Positions 52,371 to 61,022 of a DNA stretch of 64,000 bases are shown in pieces. The notes under the pieces are model-generated. The model was not told the origin of the DNA, did no database searches, and worked only from the letters and a program-made list of their open reading frames with translations. Origin of the DNA: JAEUHO01 sp046350655 (GTDB lineage Bacteria; Planctomycetota; PLA2; JAEUHO01); assembly GCA_046350655.1 (NCBI GenBank), contig JAXMAB010000009.1, positions 328,229-392,228 on the forward strand. The letters run 5' to 3'. The position numbers were made by a program, and so were the translations under genes. Within the stretch, counting starts at the first letter, position 1. Each line of letters opens with the position of its first letter.

Positions 52371-53303
52371 TCACTCCCCCTCGTTCTCGAGGCCGAGCGG
52401 GACCTCGGCGCGGACGCGGATGCTGTAGGCGCGGATCTCGGCGCGCACGAGCCCGTCGCGCTTGTTGGTCTGCTTGAGCGTGCAGGAGCCCAGCGGGGTC
52501 GGCCGCGCGGGGTCCGTGAGCACGTTCAGGATCGCGCGGACGGCGTCCGGCGTGCCCGTCACGGTGACCATCACCGGCCACTCGGAGACGAACGCGTCGG
52601 GCCCCTGCGCGGCGAAGCGCACCTCGGGCTGGAGGATCTGCACGGCGTCGATCGACCGCACGCCCTCGCGGATCGCGACGTCGACGACGGTCGCGATGAG
52701 CGCGAGGTTCGCGAGGCGGCGCGGCAGCTCGGCGCGGTCCACCGCCGTGACGGACGAGAGGCCGAAGTCGTCGGCCTGCGGCGCGACGTCCACGTCGGCG
52801 CGGTTCGCGCGGACGGAGAGCTCGGTCACGACGTCGGCCCGGACGCGGGAGAACCCGACGTTCGGGTCCTGCGACCGGAGGATCTGCACGAAGTCCGCGC
52901 GACGCTGCTCGTAGCGCGCCGTCGCCTGGTCCTTCGCGGCCGCGTCGTCGTCGAAGCGCGCCGCGTCGGCCGGCAGGCTCCCGCGCAGGTGCGCCGCGCG
53001 CAGGGCCTGCGTCACGAACGCCTCGATCACGTCCTCGGACTCCCCGTGGCGCTGGTCCACGAGCGCCGCCTTCCGCGCGACCTCCTTCGTCAGGAGGTCG
53101 CGGTTCCCGCGGGCGCCGTCGAGCTGGCCCTGGGTCGGCGCGACGAAGTTCTTGATCTGCCGCACGCGGGTGTCGTTCTGCGAACGCCCCGCGTCGGGGT
53201 CGGCCGTCACGATGTTGACGACGATCAGGCCGGCGAGGAAGGCGCCCACCCCGTAGAGCACGGGCACCCAGAAGGACCGATACCGCTGCCAGAGCTCGTC
53301 CAC
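52371..53303 (-). CDS. PilO/GspM-like inner-membrane alignment protein
   Basis: 310 residues. A short cytoplasmic head (MDELWQRYRSF) and one membrane segment (VPVLYGVGAFLAGLIVVNIV) are followed by a coiled periplasmic helix and a ferredoxin-like C-terminal part (SEWPVMVTVTGTPDAVRAILNVL), the topology of PilO/GspM. There is no long sequence motif in this family, so the call rests on topology, length and position between the pilMN fusion and the pseudopilins. Gaps of four and three bases to its neighbours indicate one operon. Confidence 0.75.
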   Translation of the reverse strand: MDELWQRYRSFWVPVLYGVGAFLAGLIVVNIVTADPDAGRSQNDTRVRQIKNFVAPTQGQLDGARGNRDLLTKEVARKAALVDQRHGESEDVIEAFVTQALRAAHLRGSLPADAARFDDDAAAKDQATARYEQRRADFVQILRSQDPNVGFSRVRADVVTELSVRANRADVDVAPQADDFGLSSVTAVDRAELPRRLANLALIATVVDVAIREGVRSIDAVQILQPEVRFAAQGPDAFVSEWPVMVTVTGTPDAVRAILNVLTDPARPTPLGSCTLKQTNKRDGLVRAEIRAYSIRVRAEVPLGLENEGE

Positions 53304-53307
53304 GGCG

Positions 53308-55200
53308 TCACTTCCCTCCCGCGTCGGCGGCGGACCCGACGAACGCGTTCCAGTCCTGGGGGTCGATCTGGTCCTTCGGGATCACGATCGTGACCCCCTC
53401 GGCGGTCGCGCCGCGCACGCCCGTCGGCTCGCCGCCCTCGGCGGGCACGTCCGGCTTGGCCTCGCGCAGCATCCACGGCGTGGACTCCTTGTCGTCCTTG
53501 CGCCGGAAGAGGGTGCCGGGCAGCACGTCGAGCTCGAAGCGCCGCTCGCGCGCCTGGTACGTCTTCTTGATCTGCACGACGAGCCGGCGTTCGGGCGCCT
53601 TCGCGCGGCACGCGGCGACGAACTCGTTGAACACCTTGTCCGGGGCCGCGCTCTCGCTGACGAACCCGACGACCTTCACCGAGGCGCCGCGCTCGTGGCG
53701 GGTGAACGCCCGCTCCTGGAACCCGCCGGCCTTGCCGGGCTTCGGGAAGAGGAGGGACGCCGACGGCAGCGCGTCCTCGACGACGAGGCTCGTCTCGCCG
53801 AGGAAGACCTCCGGGTGGTCCTTGATGGCGTCGTCGAGGAGCGCCAGCGTGTCCGACAGCAGGACGCCCGGCAGCGACAGCTGGGCGAGCCGGCGGTGCT
53901 TCTCGCGCGCCTCCTGCTCGGCCTTCGCCAGCTCGACGAACGTCGTGTGGGGCTTGTTCGCCTTCCGCTCCTCGTCGCCCTTGTAGACCGAGCTTTGGCG
54001 CGCGACCTCGGCGGCGGCGTTCTTGCGCGCCGACCAGAGGACGCCGAGGGCGCCCGCCGCCACGACCGCGGCGGCGATGGCGAAGACGCCCTTCGTCGCG
54101 AAGTCGCGCTTGCGGCGCACCTCGTCGGGGAGCACCTCGAGCCGGAAGGCCGCGGGCTCCGAGAGCATCTGCGCCAGGCCGAGGGCCGACGCGAACTCGT
54201 GCGGCGCCGCCTCGAGCGCCTGCTTCTCGTCGTCCGGCAGGCCCGACAGGTCGCACGCCTCGAACGGGTTGAACCGCTCGACCGGCACGCCCATGGCCTG
54301 CTTCAGGTACGCGTCGAGGCCCTTGAGCGACGCGCCGCCGCCCGCGAGCAGCACGCGGTCCACCTTCAGGTCGGGCATCTTCGTCTGCGCCCGGCCGATC
54401 ATCAGCGTGGACTGGATCAGCTGCGCGACCTGGCCCGCCGTCGCGACCATCGCGTTGGCGACCTTCTCGGCGGTCGGGTCGGCGTACCGCGCCTGCGCGC
54501 GCGGCGTGACGTCGCCCTTCGTGAGCTTCAGCGTCTCGGCCTTCGCCTCGGGCGTCGAGAACGCCGCGGCCACCGCCTGGGTGAACGCGAGGCCGCCCGG
54601 CGTCGCGTTGCGGGCGAACAGGAGCTCGCCGCCGCGCTGGAGCGCCATGTCGAGGCCGGCCGCGCCCACGTGGACGAGCAGGCACGTCTCGTCCTCGCGG
54701 TACGTCGCGTTGACCGCGAACGCGCTGAACAGCGCGACCGACCGCGGGCAGCCGCCGGTGACCTTGAGGCCCGCGCCCTCGAGGGACGCCATCAGCGGCT
54801 TCAGGTACGCGTTGCGCGCGAGGCAGACGAGGACCGTGTCCTCGCCCCGCGTGCCGTCGGGGTCGGGGAGGTTCAGCTTCCGGTAGTCGGCGGACACCTC
54901 GCCGCCGGACTGCCCGGACACCTCCATCACCTCGAACTTCATCAGGTTCCGCAGGCGCCAGTCCGGCACCGGCGGGACCTGGTTGTAGCGGATGATGACG
55001 TCGCGGCCGGAGAGGCCGAGCGTCGCCGCCTGGCCGCGGAGGCCCTTGCTCGCGAGCAGCCGCCCCGCCTCGTCCCGCAGCGACTCCTCGAGCCGCTGCG
55101 AGAACGCGCGGGTGACCGCCCACTGCGCACCCTTCTTGACGACCGCCACCGCCCGGAGGCTGTGGCTGCCCACCGTCACGCCGAGACCGGTCTTCGCCAT
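53308..55200 (-). CDS. PilM-PilN fusion protein
   Basis: 630 residues. Residues 1-350 form a PilM-type actin-like ATPase: GLGVTVGSHSLRAVAV, SGRDVIIRYNQVPPVPDWRLRNLMKFEV, CLLVHVGAAGLDMAL (phosphate loop) and VDRVLLAGGGASLKGLDAYL (adenosine motif). A membrane segment lies at about 370-392 (GVFAIAAAVVAAGALGVLW). The periplasmic part has a coiled coil (FVELAKAEQEAREKHRRLAQL) and a PilN-like domain (VVEDALPSASLLF, VKVVGFVSESAAPDKVFNEFV). PilM and PilN are usually separate and bind through a short PilN tail; here they are one chain, as in GspL. ATG 55200 is 13 bases past the FHA gene stop. Confidence 0.88.
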   Translation of the reverse strand: MAKTGLGVTVGSHSLRAVAVVKKGAQWAVTRAFSQRLEESLRDEAGRLLASKGLRGQAATLGLSGRDVIIRYNQVPPVPDWRLRNLMKFEVMEVSGQSGGEVSADYRKLNLPDPDGTRGEDTVLVCLARNAYLKPLMASLEGAGLKVTGGCPRSVALFSAFAVNATYREDETCLLVHVGAAGLDMALQRGGELLFARNATPGGLAFTQAVAAAFSTPEAKAETLKLTKGDVTPRAQARYADPTAEKVANAMVATAGQVAQLIQSTLMIGRAQTKMPDLKVDRVLLAGGGASLKGLDAYLKQAMGVPVERFNPFEACDLSGLPDDEKQALEAAPHEFASALGLAQMLSEPAAFRLEVLPDEVRRKRDFATKGVFAIAAAVVAAGALGVLWSARKNAAAEVARQSSVYKGDEERKANKPHTTFVELAKAEQEAREKHRRLAQLSLPGVLLSDTLALLDDAIKDHPEVFLGETSLVVEDALPSASLLFPKPGKAGGFQERAFTRHERGASVKVVGFVSESAAPDKVFNEFVAACRAKAPERRLVVQIKKTYQARERRFELDVLPGTLFRRKDDKESTPWMLREAKPDVPAEGGEPTGVRGATAEGVTIVIPKDQIDPQDWNAFVGSAADAGGK

Positions 55201-55213
55201 GTCCGGTGCGCTC

Positions 55214-57742
55214 CTACTTCGGGAACCGGGCCGAGACCGCCGCGTCGCCCATCAGGGCGTCGCGCCGGGCCCGAGCCTGCTTGATCTTGTCCACGACGGC
55301 CTGGTCGTCGCCCTGGGCGGCGGCCGACTCGAGGTCGCCGTAGCGCACGACGACCGTGTCGTAGTACGCCAGCGCGATCACCTTCAGGTCCGGCTCGCCC
55401 TCGCCGGTCGGCGCCTCCTGCTCGAGGAGCTCCGCCAGGCGCACGAGCCGGCTCACCTCGGGCGCGGCGCGGCCGAGGTCGAACTTGGTCCGCATCGCGC
55501 GCAGCTCGGCCGCCTTCGTCTGCACGTACAGCTCGCGCGGCGTGCCGTTGGCCGACCGCGGGAACTGGGCGGCGAGCGCCGCGACGCGACGCTCGGCGTC
55601 CGCCAGCGAGGGCGCGTCGCCGAACACCGTGAACCGCTCGACCGCCGCGTCGAGGGCCGCGACGTCCTTGTCGGCCGCGTCCGCGATCCGCTGCGCGGCC
55701 TCGCGGGCCCGACGCACGACCTCCTCGTCGAACGGGTAGCGCTGGGCCACCGCGTCGAGCGCGGTGAGGCCCGTGCCCGGCGTGCCCTGCGCCAGCGCGA
55801 GCGCCTTCTGCAGGTCGCCCTGCGCCTGCTGCCGCTCGGGGTCGAAGTCGGTGACGACGCGGAACGAGGCCGCGGCGCCCGCCGCCGACACCACGACGCG
55901 GACGAGGCCCGCGTCCGCGGCCTCGGTCGTCGCGGCGCGGCTCGCGCCCTCCGAGACGACGTCGAGCGCCACCAGCGTCGCCGGGCGCTTGAGCTCGGCG
56001 TTGGGCTGCGGCGCGCCGAGGAGGACGCGCCGGGCGCCGTCCACCTTCGCGCCGGCCTCGGGCGACACGCGCACCGCGCCGGTCGCGGCCAGCACGCCGA
56101 GCCCGTCCTCGAGGTGCGCGCGCGGGAAGTCCGCCGCGAGGCCGACCTCCGTCGCGCCGGCGACCTCGACGGCCGCGGTCAGCAGCCCGGCGTCGGCCTT
56201 CCAGGTGACCGTCGCGGGGACGCTGCCCTGCTCGTCGACCAGCCGGCCCTTCACGGTGAGGCCGCCGTCGGCCGCCGTCGCCGGCCCGTCCGCGCGGAAC
56301 GCGTCGGCGCCGCCGACCGTCCGCCCGTCGGACAGCTTGGCCCACGGCGACGCGCCGACGAACAGCGCCGTCGCCGTCCGCTTCACGTCGAGCCCGCCGG
56401 TCGCCGCGACCGACGGCTCGTACCCGCGGGCGCCGGTCAGCTCCGGCGCCGCGGGCGCCGGGACCGCCTCGACGCGCACGTCGTCGAGCGAGAACGAGCC
56501 GTCCGGCGACACGACGACGACGAGGCGCCCGCGACGGGCCCACGCGGGCCGCCGCACCGACGCCTCGAACGCGGTCCACGCGCCGGCCTTCTCGGGCTCG
56601 CCGACCGGGACCGTCTGCGTCACGGCCGTGGCGCCCGACTCGGTGCTCGCGCCGCGCACCCACTGCAGGCCGAGGTAGGCCCGGCCCGCGCCGTTGCGCT
56701 GGGCCCAGCCGGAGACCTTGTACGTCTCCGTCGGCGCGAGGTCGAGGTCGTCGACGCTGCGCACGACCGCGCGGCCCGCCCCGCGGCCGTCGTGGCGCAC
56801 CACGAGGTAGCCGCCGCGCCCGGCGCGGCCGCCGGACGTCGCGCGCGCCGCCGTCGCGGGGACGCCCTCGTCGGCGATCCACGAGACGCTCTCCTCGCCG
56901 TCGAAGCCGCCGTCGGTGAGCAGGTTGGCGGTGTCCACCGCCGCCGACCCGCCCTCGCTGGACCGGTTGCCGAGGACGAACGCGCCCGCCGCGAGCGCGC
57001 CGATCAGCAGGACCGCCGCGATCACCCCGCCGGCGCCGCCGCCGCCGCGGGAGACGTCGAGCTCGGACATCATCCCCCAGCCGCCGTCGTCCTCCTCGAG
57101 GCCCTCCAGGGCGACCTCGATGTCCTTCATCGCCGGGTCCTTGAAGACGAACTTCGCCCCGCCGATCCGGACGCGCGCCCCGTGGGTCAGCAGCGTCTCG
57201 GTGACCGGGGTCCCGTTGACCAGGGTCCCGTTCGTCGAGCCGAGGTCGCGGATCGTGTACCCGTTCAGGTCCTTCACGATCTCGGCGTGGTGCGACGACG
57301 CCATCTTGTCGGAGAGCACCACGGTGTTCGACTCGCGCCGGCCGAACGAGGTCCGGGCCGCGGTCAGCGGCACCCGGTCGCCCTTCCGGTCGCCCGCGGT
57401 CCACTCGAGGTAGCAGGCCGAGGCCTCCCCCGACGCGACCGCGCGCTCGTCCTCGAACCGGATCTTGGTCAGGCCGACCTCGATCACGTCGCCGTGGCGG
57501 AGGCGCCGCCGGTCCACGGGGGCCCCGTTCACCCGGGTCCCGTTGGTGGACTGGTTGTCGATCACCTCCCACCCGTTCCCGGCGACCGGGGCCACCTGAC
57601 AGTGGCGACGGGAGGCCTTGCCTTCCGTGTCGAGCGGGATGGTGTTCCCGGCATCGCGACCGATCGAGACGACGTCCGTCCCGAGATCCACGGTGCGACC
57701 CGGGTCACTCCCGGATCCCGTGGAGATGATGAGACGCGGCAT
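55214..57742 (-). CDS. Double-FHA membrane protein with carbohydrate-binding-like periplasmic domain
   Basis: 842 residues. FHA 1 (about 24-95) has SIGRDAGNTI, SRRHCQV and NQSTNGTRVNG. FHA 2 (about 131-198) has SFGRRESNTVV, SSHHAEI and GSTNGTLVNG. Both keep the phosphothreonine-binding Arg/Ser/Asn positions. One membrane segment (238-258) follows. Residues 272-430 resemble a CBM4/9 jelly roll (NLLTDGGFDG, YLVVRHDGRGAGRAVVRSV, TYKVSGWAQRNGAGRAYLGL). The remainder is a beta domain and a helical C-terminus. It could link cytoplasmic Ser/Thr phosphorylation to an outside ligand. It is the first gene of the pseudopilin operon and divergent from nothing; the 250 bases upstream hold no gene or clear promoter. 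Confidence 0.85.
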   Translation of the reverse strand: MPRLIISTGSGSDPGRTVDLGTDVVSIGRDAGNTIPLDTEGKASRRHCQVAPVAGNGWEVIDNQSTNGTRVNGAPVDRRRLRHGDVIEVGLTKIRFEDERAVASGEASACYLEWTAGDRKGDRVPLTAARTSFGRRESNTVVLSDKMASSHHAEIVKDLNGYTIRDLGSTNGTLVNGTPVTETLLTHGARVRIGGAKFVFKDPAMKDIEVALEGLEEDDGGWGMMSELDVSRGGGGAGGVIAAVLLIGALAAGAFVLGNRSSEGGSAAVDTANLLTDGGFDGEESVSWIADEGVPATAARATSGGRAGRGGYLVVRHDGRGAGRAVVRSVDDLDLAPTETYKVSGWAQRNGAGRAYLGLQWVRGASTESGATAVTQTVPVGEPEKAGAWTAFEASVRRPAWARRGRLVVVVSPDGSFSLDDVRVEAVPAPAAPELTGARGYEPSVAATGGLDVKRTATALFVGASPWAKLSDGRTVGGADAFRADGPATAADGGLTVKGRLVDEQGSVPATVTWKADAGLLTAAVEVAGATEVGLAADFPRAHLEDGLGVLAATGAVRVSPEAGAKVDGARRVLLGAPQPNAELKRPATLVALDVVSEGASRAATTEAADAGLVRVVVSAAGAAASFRVVTDFDPERQQAQGDLQKALALAQGTPGTGLTALDAVAQRYPFDEEVVRRAREAAQRIADAADKDVAALDAAVERFTVFGDAPSLADAERRVAALAAQFPRSANGTPRELYVQTKAAELRAMRTKFDLGRAAPEVSRLVRLAELLEQEAPTGEGEPDLKVIALAYYDTVVVRYGDLESAAAQGDDQAVVDKIKQARARRDALMGDAAVSARFPK

Positions 57743-57992
57743 GGAGCGTGGACTCCGAGAATCGCCCGGTCGAGAACGCCGGGACGTGCGGGCCGGGGAA
57801 CCTACTCGTTCGTGCCTGCTGCTTGCAACGGATATTCCGAACTCCGACGCGCGGCGACGCGAACGTCCAACCCATTTCCCCAGCCTCGGTTAGGCGCGCA
57901 GGGTCGCGGTCGGCGGCGGGACCTCGCCCCCGACGTCCACCGCGAGATCCGTTCGGCGGGCTTCACGTTGTAAAGAAACCCTACCGAGATGG

Positions 57993-60062
57993 TCACTCCG
58001 TGACCGGATCCTCGTCGTCCCCCATCTCGACGGGATCGGGGCCCTCGGCCCCGTCGGCGCCCTCGACGACGTCGGCCGCCGCGCCGCGCCCGCCGGGCTG
58101 CTCCTCGTCGAGCCCGTAGCGCTCGAGCTTCTTGCGGAGGCCGAGCCGCGACAGGCCGAGCTCCTCGGCGGCCCGGCTCTTGTTCCACGCGTGCCGCTGG
58201 AGCGAGGCCCGCAGGACCCGCCGCTCGAGGTCCTCCACCAGGGTCCGCAGCTGCCGTCCGGCGAGCCGCTCCGGGTCGGGGGGCCGGTACGCCGTGATGC
58301 GGGGGCTCAGGTGCTCGGGCCGGATGCTGCCCCCCCCGTGGAGGGCGGCCACCCGCCGGATCTCGTTCCGCAGCTCCCGGACGTTGCCGGGCCAGTCGTA
58401 AGCGAGGAGCAGCTCGAGCGCGGCCGGCTCGAGCGCCGGCGGCGTCCCGCCCCCCTCCGCCAGGAAGTGGGCCACGAGGGGCTCGATGTCGTCCTTGCGG
58501 TCCCGCAGCGGGGGCAGGGTGATCACCACGCCGGCCAGGCGGTAGTAGAGGTCCTCGCGGAACCGCCCGTCCTTCAGCATCTCGGAGAGGTCGCGGTTCG
58601 TCGCGGACACGATGCGGACGTCCACGGGGACCGAGGCCTTCCCGCCGACGCGCCGCACCTCGCCCTCCTCGAGGACCCGCAGCAGCTTCTTCTGCATCTC
58701 GAGCGACGTCTCGCCCACCTCGTCGAGGAACAGCGTCCCCTTGTCGGCCTGCTCGAACAGGCCGGCGTGGTCGCGGACGGCCCCGGTGAACGCGCCGCGC
58801 ACGTACCCGAAGAACTCGCTCTCCATGAGCGTCTCGGGGACCGCGCCGCAGTTCTCGCCGACGATCCGCCCCCGCCGCCGCGGCCCGTTGAAGTGGATGG
58901 CGCGCGCGATGAGCTCCTTGCCGGTCCCCGACTCCCCCACGACGAGCACCGGCAGCGACAGGTCGGTCACGCGGTCCACGAGGCGCAGCACGTCGCGCAT
59001 CGCGGCGCTGCGGCCCACGATCTGGTCGTAGCGGTACTTCAGCGACAGCTCGTCGGCCTGCTTGACGAGGTCCTCGCGGGCCTGCCGCAGCGCGGTCGTC
59101 CGCTTCTTCAGCACCTTGCGCAGCCGCTCGTTGAGCCGCTCGGCCCGCCGCGCCTGCCGCACGGCCTCGCGGCGGCGGTCCGCGGCCTCCTTGCGCTGCC
59201 GGCAGTGCTGCAGCGCGAGGGCCGCTTGCGCCGCGAACGCCTCGAGCAGCGCGACGTCCCGCGCGTCGAACGCCCCCGCGCGGTCCGCGTCGTCGAGGTA
59301 CACCGCCCCGAGGGCCGCCTCGCCCGCGAGCAGGGGCACGCACACGACGCTCCGCAGGTTCATCCCGACGATGCTCGCCGCGCGCTCGAACCGCGCGTCC
59401 GCCACCGCGTCCGCGGTCACGATCGAGTGCCGGTCGCGGATCGCCGTCTGCGCCACCGTCACCGACACGGACGCGGCCGGGTCCTCGAGCGGCAGCCCGC
59501 CCGGCCGCCGGGCGCGGCGGACCGTCACGTGGTCCTCCGCCGACAGCAGCAGCAGGCCGCGCGACGCGCCGAGCAGCTCGATGGCCGCGTCGAGGATCGC
59601 GTCGAGCAGCGCGCCCTCCTCCTCCGCCTCGGCGATCCGCCGGTTGAGCGCGACGAGGTGGTTCAGCGCCCGGACCTCCCGCCGCAGGTCGGCGAGCTCG
59701 TCCCGCGGGGTCCGCGACGGCGGCACCGGCGCGCCGACGGGCCGCGCGACGGTCAACATCTCCTCTCGCACCTCGGGGAACGAGACGGTCAGCACCGCCT
59801 GCCCGACGCCGACCCGGTCGCCCTCGGTCAGCCGCCCCTCCGACACGGGGGTCCCGTTCAGCGTCGTGCCGTTGCTCGACTGCAGGTCCTCGAGGTGCCA
59901 CCCGTCGGGGTGCCGGACGAGCCGGCAGTGCCGACGCGAGGCCCGCCGGTCGTCGAACGAGACGTCCACGGCCGGGTCGCGGCCGACGACGACCTCGTCG
60001 CGGTCGAGGTCGTACACGCGCTCGCCCTGCGGCGTCTTGACGAACAGCCGGAGCTTCGACAT
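57993..60062 (-). CDS. Sigma-54-dependent activator with FHA and GAF sensor domains
   Basis: 689 residues. The N-terminal FHA domain has VVVGRDPAVDVSF, SRRHCRL and QSSNGTTLNG. The GAF domain (about 140-280) has SIVGMNLRSVVCVPLLAG and GAVYLDD. A charged coiled coil precedes an AAA+ domain with GESGTGKE, the sigma-54 loop GAFTGA, and FLDEVGE, and a Fis-type HTH (KSRAAEELGLSRLGLRKKL) leads to an acidic tail. The FHA in place of a receiver suggests control by Ser/Thr kinases. It lies 250 bases from the pseudopilin operon and could regulate it. The start at 60062 is preferred because the FHA strand begins there; ATG 60071 adds three residues. Confidence 0.92.
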   Translation of the reverse strand: MSKLRLFVKTPQGERVYDLDRDEVVVGRDPAVDVSFDDRRASRRHCRLVRHPDGWHLEDLQSSNGTTLNGTPVSEGRLTEGDRVGVGQAVLTVSFPEVREEMLTVARPVGAPVPPSRTPRDELADLRREVRALNHLVALNRRIAEAEEEGALLDAILDAAIELLGASRGLLLLSAEDHVTVRRARRPGGLPLEDPAASVSVTVAQTAIRDRHSIVTADAVADARFERAASIVGMNLRSVVCVPLLAGEAALGAVYLDDADRAGAFDARDVALLEAFAAQAALALQHCRQRKEAADRRREAVRQARRAERLNERLRKVLKKRTTALRQAREDLVKQADELSLKYRYDQIVGRSAAMRDVLRLVDRVTDLSLPVLVVGESGTGKELIARAIHFNGPRRRGRIVGENCGAVPETLMESEFFGYVRGAFTGAVRDHAGLFEQADKGTLFLDEVGETSLEMQKKLLRVLEEGEVRRVGGKASVPVDVRIVSATNRDLSEMLKDGRFREDLYYRLAGVVITLPPLRDRKDDIEPLVAHFLAEGGGTPPALEPAALELLLAYDWPGNVRELRNEIRRVAALHGGGSIRPEHLSPRITAYRPPDPERLAGRQLRTLVEDLERRVLRASLQRHAWNKSRAAEELGLSRLGLRKKLERYGLDEEQPGGRGAAADVVEGADGAEGPDPVEMGDDEDPVTE

Positions 60063-60071
60063 CGGGGTCAT

Positions 60072-60280
60072 CTAAGCAAGTCGCGGGCCCGTCCGATACG
60101 GCGGCGACCGCGGCGCGATCCGGGACCGCGGCCGTCCGGCGGCACGACGCGAGGCCCGCTCGCCTCCGGGCCCGGCCCGCGGGACGCAGGCCCCGCGGGG
60201 GCCCGGCCCGGGCCCCGTCCGCCGCGCCCGCCCGTCGGGCCCGCGCGCCCGCCGGCGGCGGCGCCGGCCGGCCCCGCGGG
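60072..60280. other. Gene-free gap of 209 bases
   Basis: Extremely GC-rich; contains a partial dispersed-repeat copy (GACGCGAGGCCC, 60144-60155) between rsmE and the sigma-54 activator. No gene is supported. Confidence 0.4.
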
Positions 60281-61022
60281 TCAGCCGGGCGGGAGCGAGA
60301 GGGCGATCGCCGCGGCGGCGGGCCGCCGTCTCGGTGCGCAGCGCGGTCGCGCGAGGCTCGCGCGGGCGAAGCCGGCGCGCGCCGCCTCGTCGAGCTCGGC
60401 GGGCGTGAACCCGCCCTCGGGCCCCACGAGGAGGACGACGCGACGGGCCGTGCCGAGCGTCGCCGCGAGCGGCGGGAGCGCCGGGTCGGTGTCGAGCAGC
60501 ACCCCCGCCCCGTCGCCGCGCGACGCCAGCACGGTCGCGAGCGGCGCCGGCGCCGCGACCTCGAGGAGGCGGGCCCGGCCGTTCACCTTCGCGGCCTCGA
60601 TCGCGAGCCGCGCGTACCGCTCGCGGCGCCGGTCCACGCGGGCGCCGACGTCCTCCTGCGCGCGCGCCGTCCGCAGCGGCACGACGGTCGTCACCCCCAG
60701 CTCGGCCAGCGCGGCGACGAGGTCGTCCGCGCGCGCGCCGTCGGGCCACGCGGTCGCGACGACGACCTCGCGCCGCGGCACGCGGTCCGGCGCGGGGCCG
60801 AGCACCTCGACGTCGGCGCCGTCCCGCCCGGTCGCGACGAGCCGGCCGAGGCGCGTGGTCCCGACGCCGTCGAAGAGGACGACCTCGTCGCCGACCGCGA
60901 CGCGCCGCGCGCGGACGAGGTGGTGGCTCTCGTCGGCGGAGAGCCGCACCACCCCCGCCGCCGGCAGCGGGTGGTGGTGGGCGCGCTCGGGCCCGCCCCC
61001 GCGTCGCCCCCGCGGTCGCCAT
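60281..61022 (-). CDS. rsmE: 16S rRNA m3U1498 methyltransferase (frame-disrupted)
   Basis: Most of the protein reads in one frame: VVRLSADESHHLVRARRVAVGDEVVLFDG, then KVNGRARLLEV and VVLLVGPEGGFTPAELDEA, the RsmE SPOUT core. Two places need indels. The natural start, ATG 61022 (overlapping the TPR gene stop), is out of frame with ERAHHHPLPAAGVVRLS. The canonical LRTETA SAM-binding motif is present in another frame at about 60325-60345, flanked by sequence that resumes the original frame (AAAAIALSLPPG). Compensating indels in a conserved enzyme point to sequence error rather than loss. The enzyme methylates U1498 in the decoding centre. Confidence 0.8.

Noticed and set aside
49935..53393. A 1152-codon plus-strand open frame opposite the pilin-cluster genes
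   Set aside because: Same shadow effect; the minus strand has clear TPR, PilO and overlapping starts.
57743..57992. A sigma-54 promoter upstream of the FHA-led operon
   Set aside because: GC and TTGCA-like elements occur but never with the required GG-N10-GC spacing on the minus strand.
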